DNA of 64,000 bases, from positions 5,122,821 to 5,186,820 of the forward strand of contig JAESIW010000020.1 of assembly GCA_016802295.1 (NCBI GenBank), in the 5' to 3' direction. The notes beneath the pieces were generated by a model. That model did not search any database and was not told where the DNA came from. It was given only the letters and a program-made list of their open reading frames with translations. The DNA comes from Brachionus rotundiformis (Eukaryota; Rotifera; Eurotatoria; Ploima; Brachionidae). Positions 1-12,133 of this stretch are shown one piece after another. Position 1 is the stretch's first letter; every line of letters begins with the position of its first letter. The position numbers and the translations under genes are program-made.

Positions 1-771
1 ACTAATTATTGAATTAGAACAAACTATTCTCATAAATTTATATATTTTGCTTTTGTCCTAGAAATTATACAATTTGAATTATCATTATTTTATTTTAAAT
101 GCTTTGTCTATTTAGATACATTTTTTAAAACATTTGATTCAATTTACTTTAAATGTAATTAACTTTTTATTATTTTTGAGATGCTTTTATTTGATTTTCG
201 ACATACTAAATTTTTATTTAATTAAAGCTCTTTTATTAATGAATACAAAATATTAAATAATGTTTTTGGAAAAATTAAATTTATTTGATGATTTATAAAT
301 TATTTAAAAAGATAAAAAAGTTTCGTTCAGATTTTATGAGACTTTTCAAGCGATGAATGAATTTAAATAAATAGAAAAAAATTAATACCATATAAAAATG
401 ATTTTTGTTTAATTGTCTTATCATGTCCAATTTATTTTCCTCTATTATTATTTTCCAAAAATAGTGACTCTCTTAATTATTATGATAAATAAACTTCAAT
501 TCGCATATTGTTTATAAATTAGAATAATCATTCGTGTTTTTAGTAAAATGTTTAAAATTTTTTTAAAAGAAATAAAAAAAAAGTATCTAAAGCATGCCTA
601 AAATTGCTGATACGCAAAAAAGCTATCTTAACATTTTTGAAAATAAATTGAGCTGTCAGATATTTACATGGTTATAAATATCATCGTATTCAAGAAATAA
701 ATAAAATTTTTGTTACCTGAATGAAGTTTTTTTTCTAAAAAAAATCGATTTAGAGCTTTACCTGAGCAGAG
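1..771. other. AT-rich sequence, no gene seen
   Basis: No open frame with recognisable protein character on either strand. The last bases before the ATG at 772 read like a 3' splice acceptor (cctgagcag then ag), which could be a cis or a spliced-leader acceptor for the next gene. Confidence 0.6.
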
Positions 772-1107
772 ATGCAAAATAACTCAGACCAACATCAGAA
801 AAATGTATCTAGTACATTTAATAATAGTAATAATCAAGGTTTTCAATACAATAAAAAATTGGATTTTGAGGAAATTGAAAAAGTTCCGGATTTTCTAGCA
901 TGGACAATTATAAATCTAATTTTTTTTACTATTTTATCTATACCGGGTCTCATTTATTCTATTAAGACAAGAGACGCGAAACAAAGCAAACGACATCAGA
1001 TCGCTTTAGAAATGTCTAAAAAATGCTTAATATGTAATATATTTGCCACAACTTTTGGTTTAATGCTTTATGCGGTTGCTGTACTAATAGCAATAATTCA
1101 TGAGTAA
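772..1107 (+). CDS. CD225/dispanin (IFITM-like) small membrane protein
   Basis: 111 aa, single exon. Residues about 1-37 are polar and Asn/Gln rich; a first hydrophobic segment lies at about 41-62 and a second at about 85-108. The sequence between them (PGLIYSIKTRDAKQSKRH, then ALEMSKKCLICN) follows the CD225 pattern: an intramembrane helix, a loop with YS.K.RD, and a conserved small/Ala-rich stretch leading to a second membrane helix. Known family: dispanins, including vertebrate IFITMs and synapse/TMEM91-type proteins, act in endosomal or plasma membranes and affect membrane fusion or receptor trafficking. The sequence supports membership of the family but not a specific role. Start chosen as the first ATG of the frame, right behind an acceptor-like sequence. 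No introns. Confidence 0.75.
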   Translation: MQNNSDQHQKNVSSTFNNSNNQGFQYNKKLDFEEIEKVPDFLAWTIINLIFFTILSIPGLIYSIKTRDAKQSKRHQIALEMSKKCLICNIFATTFGLMLYAVAVLIAIIHE

Positions 1108-2714
1108 AATAAGATTTTTTTAAACAAATGTTTTTTTTTAAAGTATTTAAATGTAAAAAAATTTTATTAAATAAATTTTATTATATTAAAATAATATAAT
1201 TTATTAGCTATTGTTTGTTTACTGGCCATTATCTGCCCCTGGGATGGACAGTCCTTGTCCTCTTTTAGCCATAATTTTTATTTAATTTAAGATATCAACT
1301 AGTATTGATATCTATTAAAAAAAGAACTACCAATATCAATAATAAAAAGAGGAATTTATTTATATACATTCTTAAATTTTATTGTAACCAGCGACAATTC
1401 AATCAATTTTTGACAAACTTGTATACTTAATTTGAAATCAATAAGGAATAATAATAGAGTCTAAATTAGTCATTTATCCACAAGAAAACACACTTCCCCA
1501 GGTCGTTAAGCAGTTTTCCCATTGCTCTGAACTTTTAATTTAATTACCTGTTGCCACTTAAGCACAATTTTATCCTCAGGCTCTTCGTAGATTTTATTTC
1601 ATTGTTACTACCTTTATTAAATTACTAATGCTCTCATTGCTTAAATTGTCACTGCTTTAACAAGATTAAATAAGGAAAATAAGAAATAGTTTCTTGATCA
1701 GATACAAAATTTGCTTTTTTAAGGTTAATTTAAGAGCGGACATCTTAGTCTCAGTAAACCTTGGTGACTCTTTGCACAGTTAACGCAAAGAATATCCCAA
1801 TCACCTCTTAAAACATAAAAAAAAATTGTATCTGGGAAATTTACTTATTTTAACACCACTATAAAACATTCATAACCAACTTTTGATGTAAAGACAAACG
1901 CCCCAGCTTCTTATAATAGCATGATCAGCTTCAGCACTGCGTATAGCTTTCAACTCTGTCAGAGTCTTTTGCACTCCACTTTTTGAAACAAATGAAATTG
2001 TAATAAAAATTATTTTTTATTAAAAATAATTTAATAATTGAATTTTTTTTATTGCTTAGGATACGCTTGTTCTGAAAACTATCATCTTTTTTTCAGTCCA
2101 ATAAACAGGTGAAAAAAATAACTGTCAAAACTTTGACAATTAAAAAATATATTCGTTCTTATCATAAAAATTTAGCCCAATTCTTAAATGTTCAATAGAT
2201 TAAAATTAATTTAAAAATTTTAAAATTCTGTTGTTCCATATAAAAAAGACCAATTTTAATTTTTGAAAAAATAAAATTCATTTATCAATGTGGCAATCTA
2301 TATTTTCAGTGTATCATCTATAGATATCATTAAAATTTTAAATTTGATTCTAATTCTTAATTGAATTTGAATTATCTAGCATCATTTTTAATTAGGACAA
2401 TTTCCAAATTGTTTAAAATTAAGTTTTTTTTTTATTGTTAAAGAGAATATTTTCATATATGATCTTACTAGCACGAGTGCTTAATCGACATAAAAAACTC
2501 CACATACCTTTAAATTTTTTTTATTTAAAAAAATATATATCGATAATTTAAAATTTTCGAAATAAAGTGTATCTTGTGAATTTATAAACCTCATCAAATT
2601 TTTGCCAAAAATGAACAAAATTTTAGCGAATAATCATTCAATCAAATCGAATATTTCGATTGAGAAAACGATTTCTTGAACGAATCGTTTTATCTAAAAA
2701 AGAATCCATTTAAA
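1108..2714. other. Intergenic, with degraded coding-like patches on the minus strand
   Basis: Against an AT-rich background, patches at about 1215-1275, 1480-1600, 1725-1790 and 1890-2000 are clearly richer in GC. Read on the minus strand they give short open stretches (for example TLTELKAIRSAEADHAIIRS near 1960-1900 and GDWDILCVNCAKSHQGLLRL near 1790-1730), but frames do not join through plausible splice sites without a stop. They could be a decayed gene or an old mobile element. No family recognised. Confidence 0.3.
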
Positions 2715-3059
2715 TTAACAATTTCCACGGCGATATAAAGTTTTTGTATTTGAATTGGTTCTTTCCAAGGAATTCCTATGATATTTCATGTAGTTTAAGT
2801 GAAGTAAAGTGTCATTGACACTGTAACTGGCACGACCAACAATTCCAAGCAGCAATACCACAAATAGAAACCCAAATGCAAATATATAGCCTGTTTTGTA
2901 GGCTACTCGGGGTTCATCTGATAAACTAGTAGTTCGGTAATATCGTGTGGACGTATTTCTTGAATAAAGATGAATGCTTTCATTTAAAAAATCATTTATT
3001 TGATTGATGTTTTCCTTTTGGCTCAAGTTTACCAGAGACTGAATAATTGTGGATTTCAT
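2715..3059 (-). CDS. Hypothetical single-pass membrane protein
   Basis: 114 aa, single exon as read. A polar N-terminal half with many Ser/Thr and Asn residues is followed by one strong hydrophobic segment at about residues 58-76 (GYIFAFGFLFVVLLLGIVG) and a basic C-terminal tail rich in Arg, Asn and Tyr ending in RRGNC. No signal peptide and no recognised domain; the plan (short protein, one central helix, charged tail) resembles small channel-accessory or adaptor proteins, but nothing confirms that. The frame stays open upstream to an acceptor-like caaatag about 15 nt before the ATG, so either a spliced leader joins there or a short upstream exon is missing. Codon use looks real compared with noise ORFs in this DNA. 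Confidence 0.5.
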   Translation of the reverse strand: MKSTIIQSLVNLSQKENINQINDFLNESIHLYSRNTSTRYYRTTSLSDEPRVAYKTGYIFAFGFLFVVLLLGIVGRASYSVNDTLLHLNYMKYHRNSLERTNSNTKTLYRRGNC

Positions 3060-5506
3060 TCTGGTTAAAATTTCATCTATTTGAAATTAAAATAATAAAA
3101 TGTGTATATAATGATATATGAAAAATTGAGTTGAGTGCATAAAGGATCAGTGATTAATAGATAAATGTTTAATCTTGCATATCATATTGCTTATAATTTT
3201 AAAATAAAAATCAATAAAATATGCTAATTGCAAGTTGATCCAATATAAAAAATAAAGAGACTTAATTTTGAAACTGTTTGAATTTTTACTTTTATTCATA
3301 TTATTTTATTGATATAGTGATGGCTCTAAGAATCGATCAATTTTAAATTTTCATTAAATTCAGTGATTGATACCTTCAATATTTGTTAGTTTAATTTTTC
3401 AAAATTTAAATGCCAATTCATCAAACGTAATAATTAATCTTTTTTAAGTATCTTTCTTTGAATGAAAAAGTGTTTTATTTTTGAAAAGAAAAATAAACAA
3501 ATATTTAAAGCACGAAAAATTTCCCTCTAATTATTAAAAAGTATGGATTTTTTTCTAAATAACAATCTAAAGGAGCGCTAAGGTTATTTTTTGAAAATGT
3601 ACTAAGTTTATATAAATTTAGATAAATGATTTTTTAAAAATATTGACCTACAAATTCGCTGGTAAAAATTGAACCAATTGAATCATTAACAAAACCAATT
3701 TGGAAGAGAAAGAGAATACACTAACAAAAAGTATATTTGAAAATTTTGTTTAGGCTCGATTTATTCTAATCATTTATTATTTTATCTTAAGTATTTGAAT
3801 TTTGAATTGTATAAAATAGATATTAGATAAATATTTTTTACACAAGATTTTTCTCGATTATTTTATAAATATTTATAGAAGCTAAAAATAATTCACATTT
3901 TCCTGACTCATTAATTTTAATTGAAATATAAGTTTAGAAAATATTTGTATAAAATAAAATTTTTCGGTGAATAGCAGAACTCGAGTCTAAAGTTTCTCAA
4001 GATAAAAAACTTAATGACGTTGGAGAGAAAATTTAATATCTTATGGAAATGCAAAAAAATAGGGAAATTGACGACAAATTTTTTTATTAAAAATGAGCTA
4101 ATTATCGAATTGTTCTGACCGTAACGGAACAAATAGGCTAATTCAAATTTTAGATTTTTTTAAAAATTAATCTTTTGTACTCAACAATAAAAAAAAATCA
4201 CATGTTTTCGCACTGTTCTAAATTTATAAATTAATTTATGATTTTATGTCGAAAATATTAGACTTTTTTTACCAAAGTAATTAAGTTTAATTAGAAAAAA
4301 TTAAAAAATTAAAATAATTTACTAATATGGCTTTAATTAAAATATTGTTCAACCGAGAATTCACGTTTTGAAATACTCCTTAATGAAAATAAAAACCAAT
4401 ATAAACCTAGAGATTTTCTATCGATCAATTCGAGAATAAGAATTAAAAGATTATATTTAATAACAATGACTAAAAAATTCAAATCATTTTATTATTAAAA
4501 TACAAATTTAATATAAATTTAATATGATATAATATCGTTTTTTAAATTAACAAAAAATGCCAAGTAATTTTTCCTAAAAAATCCATTTAAAAAAAAATTT
4601 ATCAGATTGAATAAGATTAAAATGATCGAATTTGTTCTGGTTCAATTCAAAATTTTATAATCAATTTTTTCATAATTAGTTATTGTGATTTAGAAAATTT
4701 AAATTTGAAATGAAACTAAAACCAAATCGATGCAGAAAAAATTAATTTGTTAATTTATACCAAAGTTTCTTAAGTGGAATAATTTATTTTTCATTATCAC
4801 ATTTGGAATAATCTTAATTTTTGAGAAAATAATTCATTATAAACCAATAAAGCTCTTGGGGTTTTAAGTAGTTTACCATGTTATTTGACGCATACATCCT
4901 TTTTATTTGGAATTTGATAGAATCAATTTAATTCAAGACATAAATTGAATAGAAAAATTAATACTCTAATAATTTTTTTAACATCTAAAATAAAATAACC
5001 ATAATGATTAATTTTTTTTTATTATATTACAATTTTATCAATATTTTTGTGAATATAATTTAAGAGAATATTTCTATTAAAAAATTAATTTCCTTTAAAA
5101 ACGTATTCAAATTAAATAATGTATTCTTTGTCTTGTTTCCTTTATATTAAAATAATTTTCATTATATTTGTAATCAAAACTCATTAAATTAATATTCAAA
5201 TTCGGATGAAAACGCAACAAGAATTTTACAAATAAAAATATTTTATTTAACAAAGATTAATACGGTTAACTCAAAGGTTAACTTAAAGTTAAAAATTGCC
5301 TTTAAATTAAAACTTTATTCTAATTTGGCAACTTTTTAATAAAAATTAAGATTTATTATTTAAAAACAGTTAAAAAAAACTATTTTTATTTAAAAAAAAG
5401 AAAATAATTGAATCTTGATGTTTAAGTATTTTAATTGGCCTTGTTATAGGCATTCTTAAACAAAGCTATATAACCATGGTTTAACTTAAGTACCATATTA
5501 TTTGAA
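3060..5506. other. AT-rich intergenic, no gene seen
   Basis: About 2.4 kb of very AT-rich sequence. The only open frame of note (3917-4132, minus) is Phe/Ile/Leu/Asn-rich and looks like chance translation of AT-rich DNA. Confidence 0.6.
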
Positions 5507-7651
5507 CTAGCTTATTAAACTCTGCTTCTGAATGGTTTCTCGGCAAAATTCTCTTCCAAATTTACAAGTTGCTTTGCTGATACTGATGGTCTTTTTATCA
5601 TTTTTGATGCTATCTTGCCTAAACTTATCCTGACATATTTTGAGTATATCAGGTCTTTTCGTTTCATTTAATGTTTTAGATGGTTGTAAGATACTCATTT
5701 TACCAATGGATCTTTTTGTTTTCTCATTTTGTAGCACTTTACTGTGGTAGTGCTCCAAGCAAATTTTCTTTATATCTGGCCTATTCGAATCCATACTTAC
5801 ATTAGATAAATTCAAAACACGTTTTTCAGATTTTTTATCTGCATTTGTCTTTTTTAGGGGAGATTTTTTAGTCTCGGGCCTATTTTCCTTTTGAGGACTA
5901 TCGTGTTTTTTATTTTTTTCTTTGTTATTTTCATCAACTATACAACTATTATCTAATTTTTCTGAAACATTTTTTTTTCTATTAAATATTTCAAAAAGTC
6001 TTGTGGAGCTATTTTGCTGATACGCTCTTAATCGGTCATTTGACTTGCTTCCTTCAAATTTCTTATTCTTCTCCAATGTTTTTGGCATATCGTCATTCAA
6101 AGAGTCTGAAACAGAAATTTCTATCTGATTTCCATTGTTTCTAACAGAAAGATTTGATATGTCTTCGAGACAACTATGGTGTCGTTGGTAAGATTTTGAC
6201 TGTGGATTCGGAGTTGATTCAGTGACTGAAGATTTTTTTTTATTCTTAAATTTAGCTGTCATTTCTGGTACATGGTCGTTTTCATGGTCATTTGGATCTT
6301 TACAAGAATTTTTTGCCTTTTCGTTTGATTTTTTATTTGATTTGTCTGAGCGATTGAGAGATGATCTTGGTGTACTATTGGAAGTTTGTGAAGCTTTTTT
6401 ATTATTTACAAATTTTTTGCTCATTTCAGGCACTTGATCATTTTCATCATCATTTATCTCCATCTCATTATTATCTGCTATATTTTCTGATAATCTTTTC
6501 ATCTTATCATTTGGGGTTGCGGTTGGCAAACCAGAAAAATCAAGTTTTTCCATTTGAGTATTTTGGGTTGCCACTGGAGTCGACTGCATGAAATTTAATC
6601 TTGGATAATTGTTGGTACATTTTTGGACTAATTCGCCCAGTTTGTCATCTTCTTCGTTTTCTTCATCAGACTCCTGACAACACTTGGTAATCTTTTTATC
6701 ACTGGAATTTTTATTCAATCCAATGATTGGGGATTTTTGGCTCGTATTTTTATTAGAACTTCCTTGACTAAATTTGACACAAACTTCTTTAAGCTGATCA
6801 TTTTCTTGGGGCAATGACAATTCCATATCAAGATGTTTTTTTGCCAATGAAGTATTTTCTTGAGCTTGGTTCTCATTTTTTGAAGCACTAGCAAAACGAT
6901 CAAGCAACGCCTTCAATTTGTCATTGGGACTTGGCGGAGACAAAGTTGACATGTTTTTATGCTGGAACAAATTGGGGATCTTTGACTGAGGCTTTTCATC
7001 ATCACTGTCTTGGTCACTTAAGTCAAAATCAAAGTCAAGTTTGTGCGGTATCGGATGCAATGTATTTTCTGTATTTGGCTTGCATAAAATAGCCGATTGG
7101 TTAAGCTGATCTGTCCTTGGCGTTTGTAATTTGTCTATTTTTTTCAGGAGATTGCGTTCTCGGACAGAATTTAGTATGTTATGAGGTGATTTAGCTGGCT
7201 TTTTATTTTTACCAATTGATTGTATAAATGGGGATATTCCACTTAAAATCGTGGACTTGAGCGGAATAGTATTAGGATAGAGTGGTGTGGATGTCATTTT
7301 TCTTTTTACTTCATTACAGTAATTACTAACTAGATAAAAATATTTAAGTTTTATTAAATTTAATTTAAAAAAAAAATAACCGACCATATTCTTTTTCTAA
7401 ATGAATGTCTTCGTTGTCGGTATCTTCGTCAGTTTCATCTGACTCGTCGTCGAAATGTACTTTTTTAAAGTCATTTTCAAGATCGACTTCATTCGAGTCA
7501 TCAAGTATTTGGTCATACTAAAGATATTTTTTTAAATTGAATATTTTTTATTAGAGTTTTTCTTTACTTTTTCGATGGTAAACTCATATTGGCGTTGATG
7601 TTTGAGCCTGTTGGAATGAAATTTGGAAAAAAGATCTTTGAGATCAGCCAT
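5507..7651 (-). CDS. Large disordered, Ser/Lys/Asn-rich protein with repeated short motif; function unknown
   Basis: Three exons on the minus strand: 7651-7568, 7517-7385, 7329-5507, with introns of 50 and 55 nt; all phases close to give 679 aa. Start MADLKDLFSKFHSN at 7651. The first 85 residues include a very acidic stretch (DDESDETDEDTDNED). The rest is low-complexity and charged, with many basic clusters and SP/TP sites, and probably nuclear. Eight diverged copies of a short motif of the form ND-x-(L/V/M)-xx-(L/M)-xx-(K/R)-F occur at about residues 208, 248, 300, 347, 370, 422, 600 and 641, for example NDKLKALLDRFA, NDQVPEMSKKFV and RPDILKICQDKF. Each could form a short amphipathic helix, as in a scaffold with repeated binding sites. 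I do not recognise the family. Chromosome- or spindle-associated proteins often look like this, but that is only an analogy. Confidence 0.7.
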
Positions 7652-8119
7652 TGCATTTTCATTCAATAATTTTTATTTTATTTAATTTATTCATTATAGT
7701 CCAAAATATAAATATTTCTTGTATAAAAAAATATAAAATCGAATTAGATATAGTGATTCCATTTTTGACTTAAAAAAATAATCAACTATGAGCTTTATTA
7801 TTGGTGATTATATCAATATGTTCCACATAGAGCAATAAAAGTAAGGATTAAATCCAGTCAATGACTTGATCAATTTATTTTAAATTATTTTTAAATCCAA
7901 ATATACCAACCAGTATAAAAGTAATAACAATTGATTATTTTCTTTTTATTATTGATTATAAGAATAATTTAAATCTTAATTTTTAATAATTTAAAACAAA
8001 AAATTATTTTTTACTGCTTTTAATAAATAATAGATGGTCTTAGTTTCTATCTGACTTCTTTTCTAAATTTTTTCTCTCTCCCGCACTGATCCTTGTTCTG
8101 ATCGATTAAATGTTGAAGA
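7652..8119. other. Intergenic, nothing recognised
   Basis: AT-rich spacer upstream of the disordered-protein gene; would contain its promoter. No motif can be called with confidence. Confidence 0.5.
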
Positions 8120-8905
8120 AAAATACCTCAATCTCGAGGGGTATGCAATCGGAGTTAACAACCAAGAGCTTGAAGTAAGCTTGAAGATCCAAAATTTGCG
8201 GATGATTTGGTGTTATTACCAATAGAGAAATGTGCATTCATATAAAAACGCAGGATTTAGTGAACAACGCTAGACCAACCTGGCTCGAAATAAATGGCAC
8301 TAATACGAAAGTCATGTGCATAAACACCAAAATGGATACTGCGATCATCATAGATGGTAAAACAATGTGAATTCACATACTTAGGAACATCATAAGTGAA
8401 TCAATGAGAATGAATTAAGACATTAAGAATAGACTTGCGAAAGCAAAAAGAGCACTTGCTAGACCAGTTTGGAAACCAAAATGCTACACCAGGGAACAAA
8501 ATCAAGATATACAACACAGTAGTTAAAGCAACACTGGTGTAAGGAAATTAATGCTGGTGAGTTTCTGAGTTAGATAAAGCCCGAAAACCTTTCACATTGG
8601 TAGGCTTTCAAAGATTATTGGAATACGCTGGCCTCAATGAGTCAATCTATTAATAATAAAAGAGTGCGATGGCTTGGACATGAAAGATAAGAATACGAAT
8701 ACTAAGCTTAGCTCTACAAAGGTAACGTAAGGGCGAAAAAAGCTAGGACGACCGGCAACAATATGGAAGTAAAAAATCATGAAAGAGCTCACCGAAATGA
8801 GAATGACATAGGATGAAGCAAGGGAGAAGCCAAAGGAACGACTTGAGTTGAAAGCAAAAATGACCTTGTGATCTTCAAGAAGCGTATAAGGAAGAAACAA
8901 ATAGA
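8120..8905 (+). mobile_element. Degenerate RTE-like LINE fragment (reverse transcriptase C-terminal part)
   Basis: Translated on the + strand, with frequent frameshifts and stops, this shows the ordered landmarks of the RTE-type non-LTR retrotransposon polymerase: FADDLVLL (RT catalytic motif, 8195-8218), then remnants of KTKVMCIN, IIIDGKT, FTYLG.IISES, RLAKAKRALARPVWK, KIKIYNTVVKATLV, then WLGH and GRPATIW near 8745. This order is that of the thumb and C-terminal region of such proteins. The endonuclease and the front of the RT are missing, so it is a 5'-truncated dead copy. A fragment with the same FTYLG block lies at 56.5 kb. Confidence 0.8.
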
Positions 8906-10081
8906 ATAAAGATAAGATACTAGCTATATATCATGAAAACTTTACTGAGTTGACTTAAAGCTTTAATTTATTATTAAAATGTAGTCCTTTTGGCAATTAT
9001 CATTGACTTAAATTTATTTTAATATTTAAATTTGACAATTGTATTTATTTTAGATAAGCTTTTATGTAATTGTATTGTTTAATAACTTATTCATAGCCTA
9101 GCAACAACAATTATTTCCATCAATTGTAAAATGATTGCTGAAAAAGTCCAAAAACAATTATATTTATGATAATTTAATCAGGCTTTCGACAAAATAGAAA
9201 ACATTAATAAATTTAAATTTTTTACACCTTTTTTATTATTAGAAAAAAAAATAAATTTTTGCAACAAAAATTGTCTAAGAGCCAAAACAACTATTGCTAA
9301 AAAATTTCAATCATTTCAAATGATTTAAGTCCAAATAAAATTGGTTTAATAATTGGAAAATTGCTAAATAATTTTATTGTTCATTTTTTTCAGCCAAATT
9401 TAAAAAAAAATTAAAAAAAAACTATTGAATAATTTTATAAATTTCGACTTAAGACATTAGATTAAAGATACAAAAAAATGACACTTATTCAATGACAAAA
9501 AATTAGTTTATACAATTTATTAACAAAATTGACCTAGCATATTTGAGATAAGAGAGCAAAAGAGGGACAGATAAAAAAATCTTCAAGTCTAAAATAATCC
9601 AATCCATTTGAGACCATAAATGACCATGAATCAACACACACACACACATAAAAAAAAACTCTTCTAAAAATTCCACTTCATCTATTTAGACAAAAATAAA
9701 TATTTTTTTTGTTAAAAAAAAATCCCGGTCTTTGAGACGACCAAGCTTGTTTTCCAACAGACAACCAAAAAAAACTTTCACATTAGTTCATAAAATTCCA
9801 AGTTCATTTTGTACAAAACAAATAAAATTTTTATGAGTGTGCATCATAAAACCCTGATAAAAATGAGATAAAAAATTATACAAAAAAAATTTGATAATAG
9901 ATAATAAAAATAATGATAATAGTAAAAAAAAAAAAGAGATATAGATACTCAAATCTTAATTTTAACAAACAACGGGCTTTTAAAATTGAACAATTAATTA
10001 ATCGATACATTTCTATAATCCTAAAAAATCAACAGATTAAAAGCATAAATATTTGATTATTATCTGAAATGTGCTCAAGCT
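8906..10081. other. AT-rich flank of prickle 3' end with a short CA repeat
   Basis: Contains a (CA)n microsatellite of about eight units near 9632-9648 and several poly-A/T runs. Probably holds the 3' UTR of the prickle gene on the minus strand. No further gene seen. Confidence 0.5.
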
Positions 10082-12133
10082 CTACTGGACAACACAATTG
10101 TCCTTTTTGAACTTGGACTTGGACTTTTTGCCAATTTTGAGCAGTGACTTTTTGTCCTTGGGCTTGGCAGGGGCGGGATTGGTGCGCGCCAGAGGCAGCG
10201 TGTCCACATAGCTTATCTTAACACCAGAGTTGTATTTGCGTGTCATGACAGGCGGGGCGCGCTGGTCAAGCCCTTGTTTGTTAAAATTTGCATTGTAGAG
10301 TCTGTAATACTGGTCGAGAGTGTCGCAGCCAAAGTCGTCCATGTCGGACTCGGAGTCTGTAGACGTGGTCGTATTTGAGCTGCACGTGCTGCACTGGTTG
10401 TCATCGTAGTCGCACGTGCAGCCATCCGGATCGCAGTAGTCCATGTCTGCGGCGTTCAGGCTCCGGTTTGAGTATTGTCTGAACGAAGAGCGGCCTTGAT
10501 TGCTGCGGTTGAGGTGCGAGCGGCAGGTGTTAAAGTTGCTGGTGCTGGAGGAACGTCGATGAGAGCCGTGATGCTTGTGGCGCACGGGCTCGGCGAGCTG
10601 GAGGCGGCGGGGCTGGGCGCGGGTGCCGCTGAGGTCGCCCTCGGACGAGGCGCTGTGCATTTGCGGCGTGGTTGCGAACTGGACTCGCTTGCGGCCCGGA
10701 TTCAGCGTCACATTGATCGAGTCGAGAGTCCGGTTGGCGTGCTGATGCTGTTGCCTCTGGTTGATGCTGCGCGGCAAACTCGCCCCCGGTCTGCTGATCG
10801 GATACATCCTCTCGCACTCGTCACTGCGTTTGAGTATGGACACCGGCTGTTTGCCGACCGGCATCGGCTTAACACTCTCTTGTGTGTATCTTGACTTGAC
10901 CAAGTTGTGCTGGCTGAGGCTTATTACCTCGACAGAGTCCAAGTCGTCAAAGCTGTTGTTGTTTTTGTTGTTTGCTTGTTGTTGCTGTTGTTCGTTTATT
11001 TGTTGTTTTAAGACAAGATTTTTTTGCATCATCAAATCGCCATGCGTGTACTCGTCGTAAATGCCGACGGGTCGGCGCGAACGCGATTGGTTAAGCAGGT
11101 CGAGATTGTCGACCTTGTTGGCGAGCTCGAGCACGGGCTCCTGTAGCAGGTACTTGATGTTTTTGTTGCGCAAGCAGTTGTTGGAACAGTAGATGACGCC
11201 GTGGCGCGGTATGAACATGAGACCGCCGCGCAGCGACTTGGAGCACGTGTAGCACTTGAAGCACTGGTCGGTGGCGTGCCAGTGCTGGTCCTCGTAGCTG
11301 ATCTGGCCCTGGTCGACGCCGATCACGGTGCCGCACGTGGCACAGTACTCGACGTGTATTTTTTCGAAGCACTTGCAGCAGTAGGGCTTGGACGCCTTGC
11401 AGAAGTAGCGCTGGCCGCCGAGGAGCTCGTTGCAGTCGAAGCAGGCAAAGTGGGTCATGTGCCACGAGCGGCCCTCGGCCTCGGTGCACTCGTCCGAGAA
11501 GATGATCTCGTCGCAGGCGGGACACCGCGGCTTGAACAACTCGGCGTGATGGCGACCGCAGTAGACCTTGTCGTCTGTCGAGTTGTAGAAATAGATCAAG
11601 TCGACTAGGAGTTCGTTGCAGCAGGTGCACGCAAAGCAGCCCGGGTGCCAACAGGCGTCGGGGCCGGCGCGCGCCGCGAATATGCCTATCGAGCCGTTCT
11701 CGATCGGCTTCTCGCAATTTTTGCACTCGAGCCGGGCCGAGTTGGTCAGCGGTATTTGACGGGCCACCGCGCGCCCCAGCGATTCGCGCTTTCGCTGCTG
11801 ACTAAACAGCTTGAGCTGTTCGGCCTCTTCGTGACTAAGCGGATTGCAGTAGCGGGCCTCGTTGTCGTGCGGCGGCAGCTGATAGAGCAGCTGCTTGATG
11901 CGGTACTTTTCGCCGAACGAGTTCACGTAGGGTATTTTCTCCTCGGGTATGCACGAAAAGTACTGATGGACCTGGTCGGCCTTGAGGCCCGGCGGCACCC
12001 ACGAGTACTCCTCGATGGGACAGCCCGAGTCGTCGTCGTCAGAGGTCATTTGACGCGTGCTCGGACTTATCAAGTTAGAGTTGGACAACGAGTCGTTTAC
12101 TCGTTGCTGGTCCTGTATCAACATGTCGTTCAT
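10082..12133 (-). CDS. pk: Prickle, planar cell polarity protein (PET + three LIM domains)
   Basis: 683 aa in one exon. PET domain at about residues 35-132, with the Prickle signature [37 protein letters not shown] and RYC.PLS. Three LIM domains follow at about 137-196, 202-258 and 264-321 with their Cys/His zinc ligands intact; [20 protein letters not shown] and GVD..Q..Y..QHWHA are Prickle-type. The C-terminal 360 residues are disordered, with a Gln tract near 380-395 and many basic/Ser patches, and the protein ends CVVQ, a CaaX prenylation motif as in other Prickles. Known role: cytoplasmic side of the Vang/Prickle complex in planar polarity. Vang binding and membrane anchoring are inferred from the motifs. 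The gene has no intron and its coding GC, above 55% by eye in the LIM part, is far above all neighbours. Start ATG 12133; the frame stays open a little further upstream to an acceptor-like tttag. Confidence 0.95.
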   Translation of the reverse strand: MNDMLIQDQQRVNDSLSNSNLISPSTRQMTSDDDDSGCPIEEYSWVPPGLKADQVHQYFSCIPEEKIPYVNSFGEKYRIKQLLYQLPPHDNEARYCNPLSHEEAEQLKLFSQQRKRESLGRAVARQIPLTNSARLECKNCEKPIENGSIGIFAARAGPDACWHPGCFACTCCNELLVDLIYFYNSTDDKVYCGRHHAELFKPRCPACDEIIFSDECTEAEGRSWHMTHFACFDCNELLGGQRYFCKASKPYCCKCFEKIHVEYCATCGTVIGVDQGQISYEDQHWHATDQCFKCYTCSKSLRGGLMFIPRHGVIYCSNNCLRNKNIKYLLQEPVLELANKVDNLDLLNQSRSRRPVGIYDEYTHGDLMMQKNLVLKQQINEQQQQQANNKNNNSFDDLDSVEVISLSQHNLVKSRYTQESVKPMPVGKQPVSILKRSDECERMYPISRPGASLPRSINQRQQHQHANRTLDSINVTLNPGRKRVQFATTPQMHSASSEGDLSGTRAQPRRLQLAEPVRHKHHGSHRRSSSTSNFNTCRSHLNRSNQGRSSFRQYSNRSLNAADMDYCDPDGCTCDYDDNQCSTCSSNTTTSTDSESDMDDFGCDTLDQYYRLYNANFNKQGLDQRAPPVMTRKYNSGVKISYVDTLPLARTNPAPAKPKDKKSLLKIGKKSKSKFKKDNCVVQ

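Noticed and set aside
9632..9648. CA microsatellite as a regulatory Z-DNA element
   Set aside because: Only about eight units and no context to support function.
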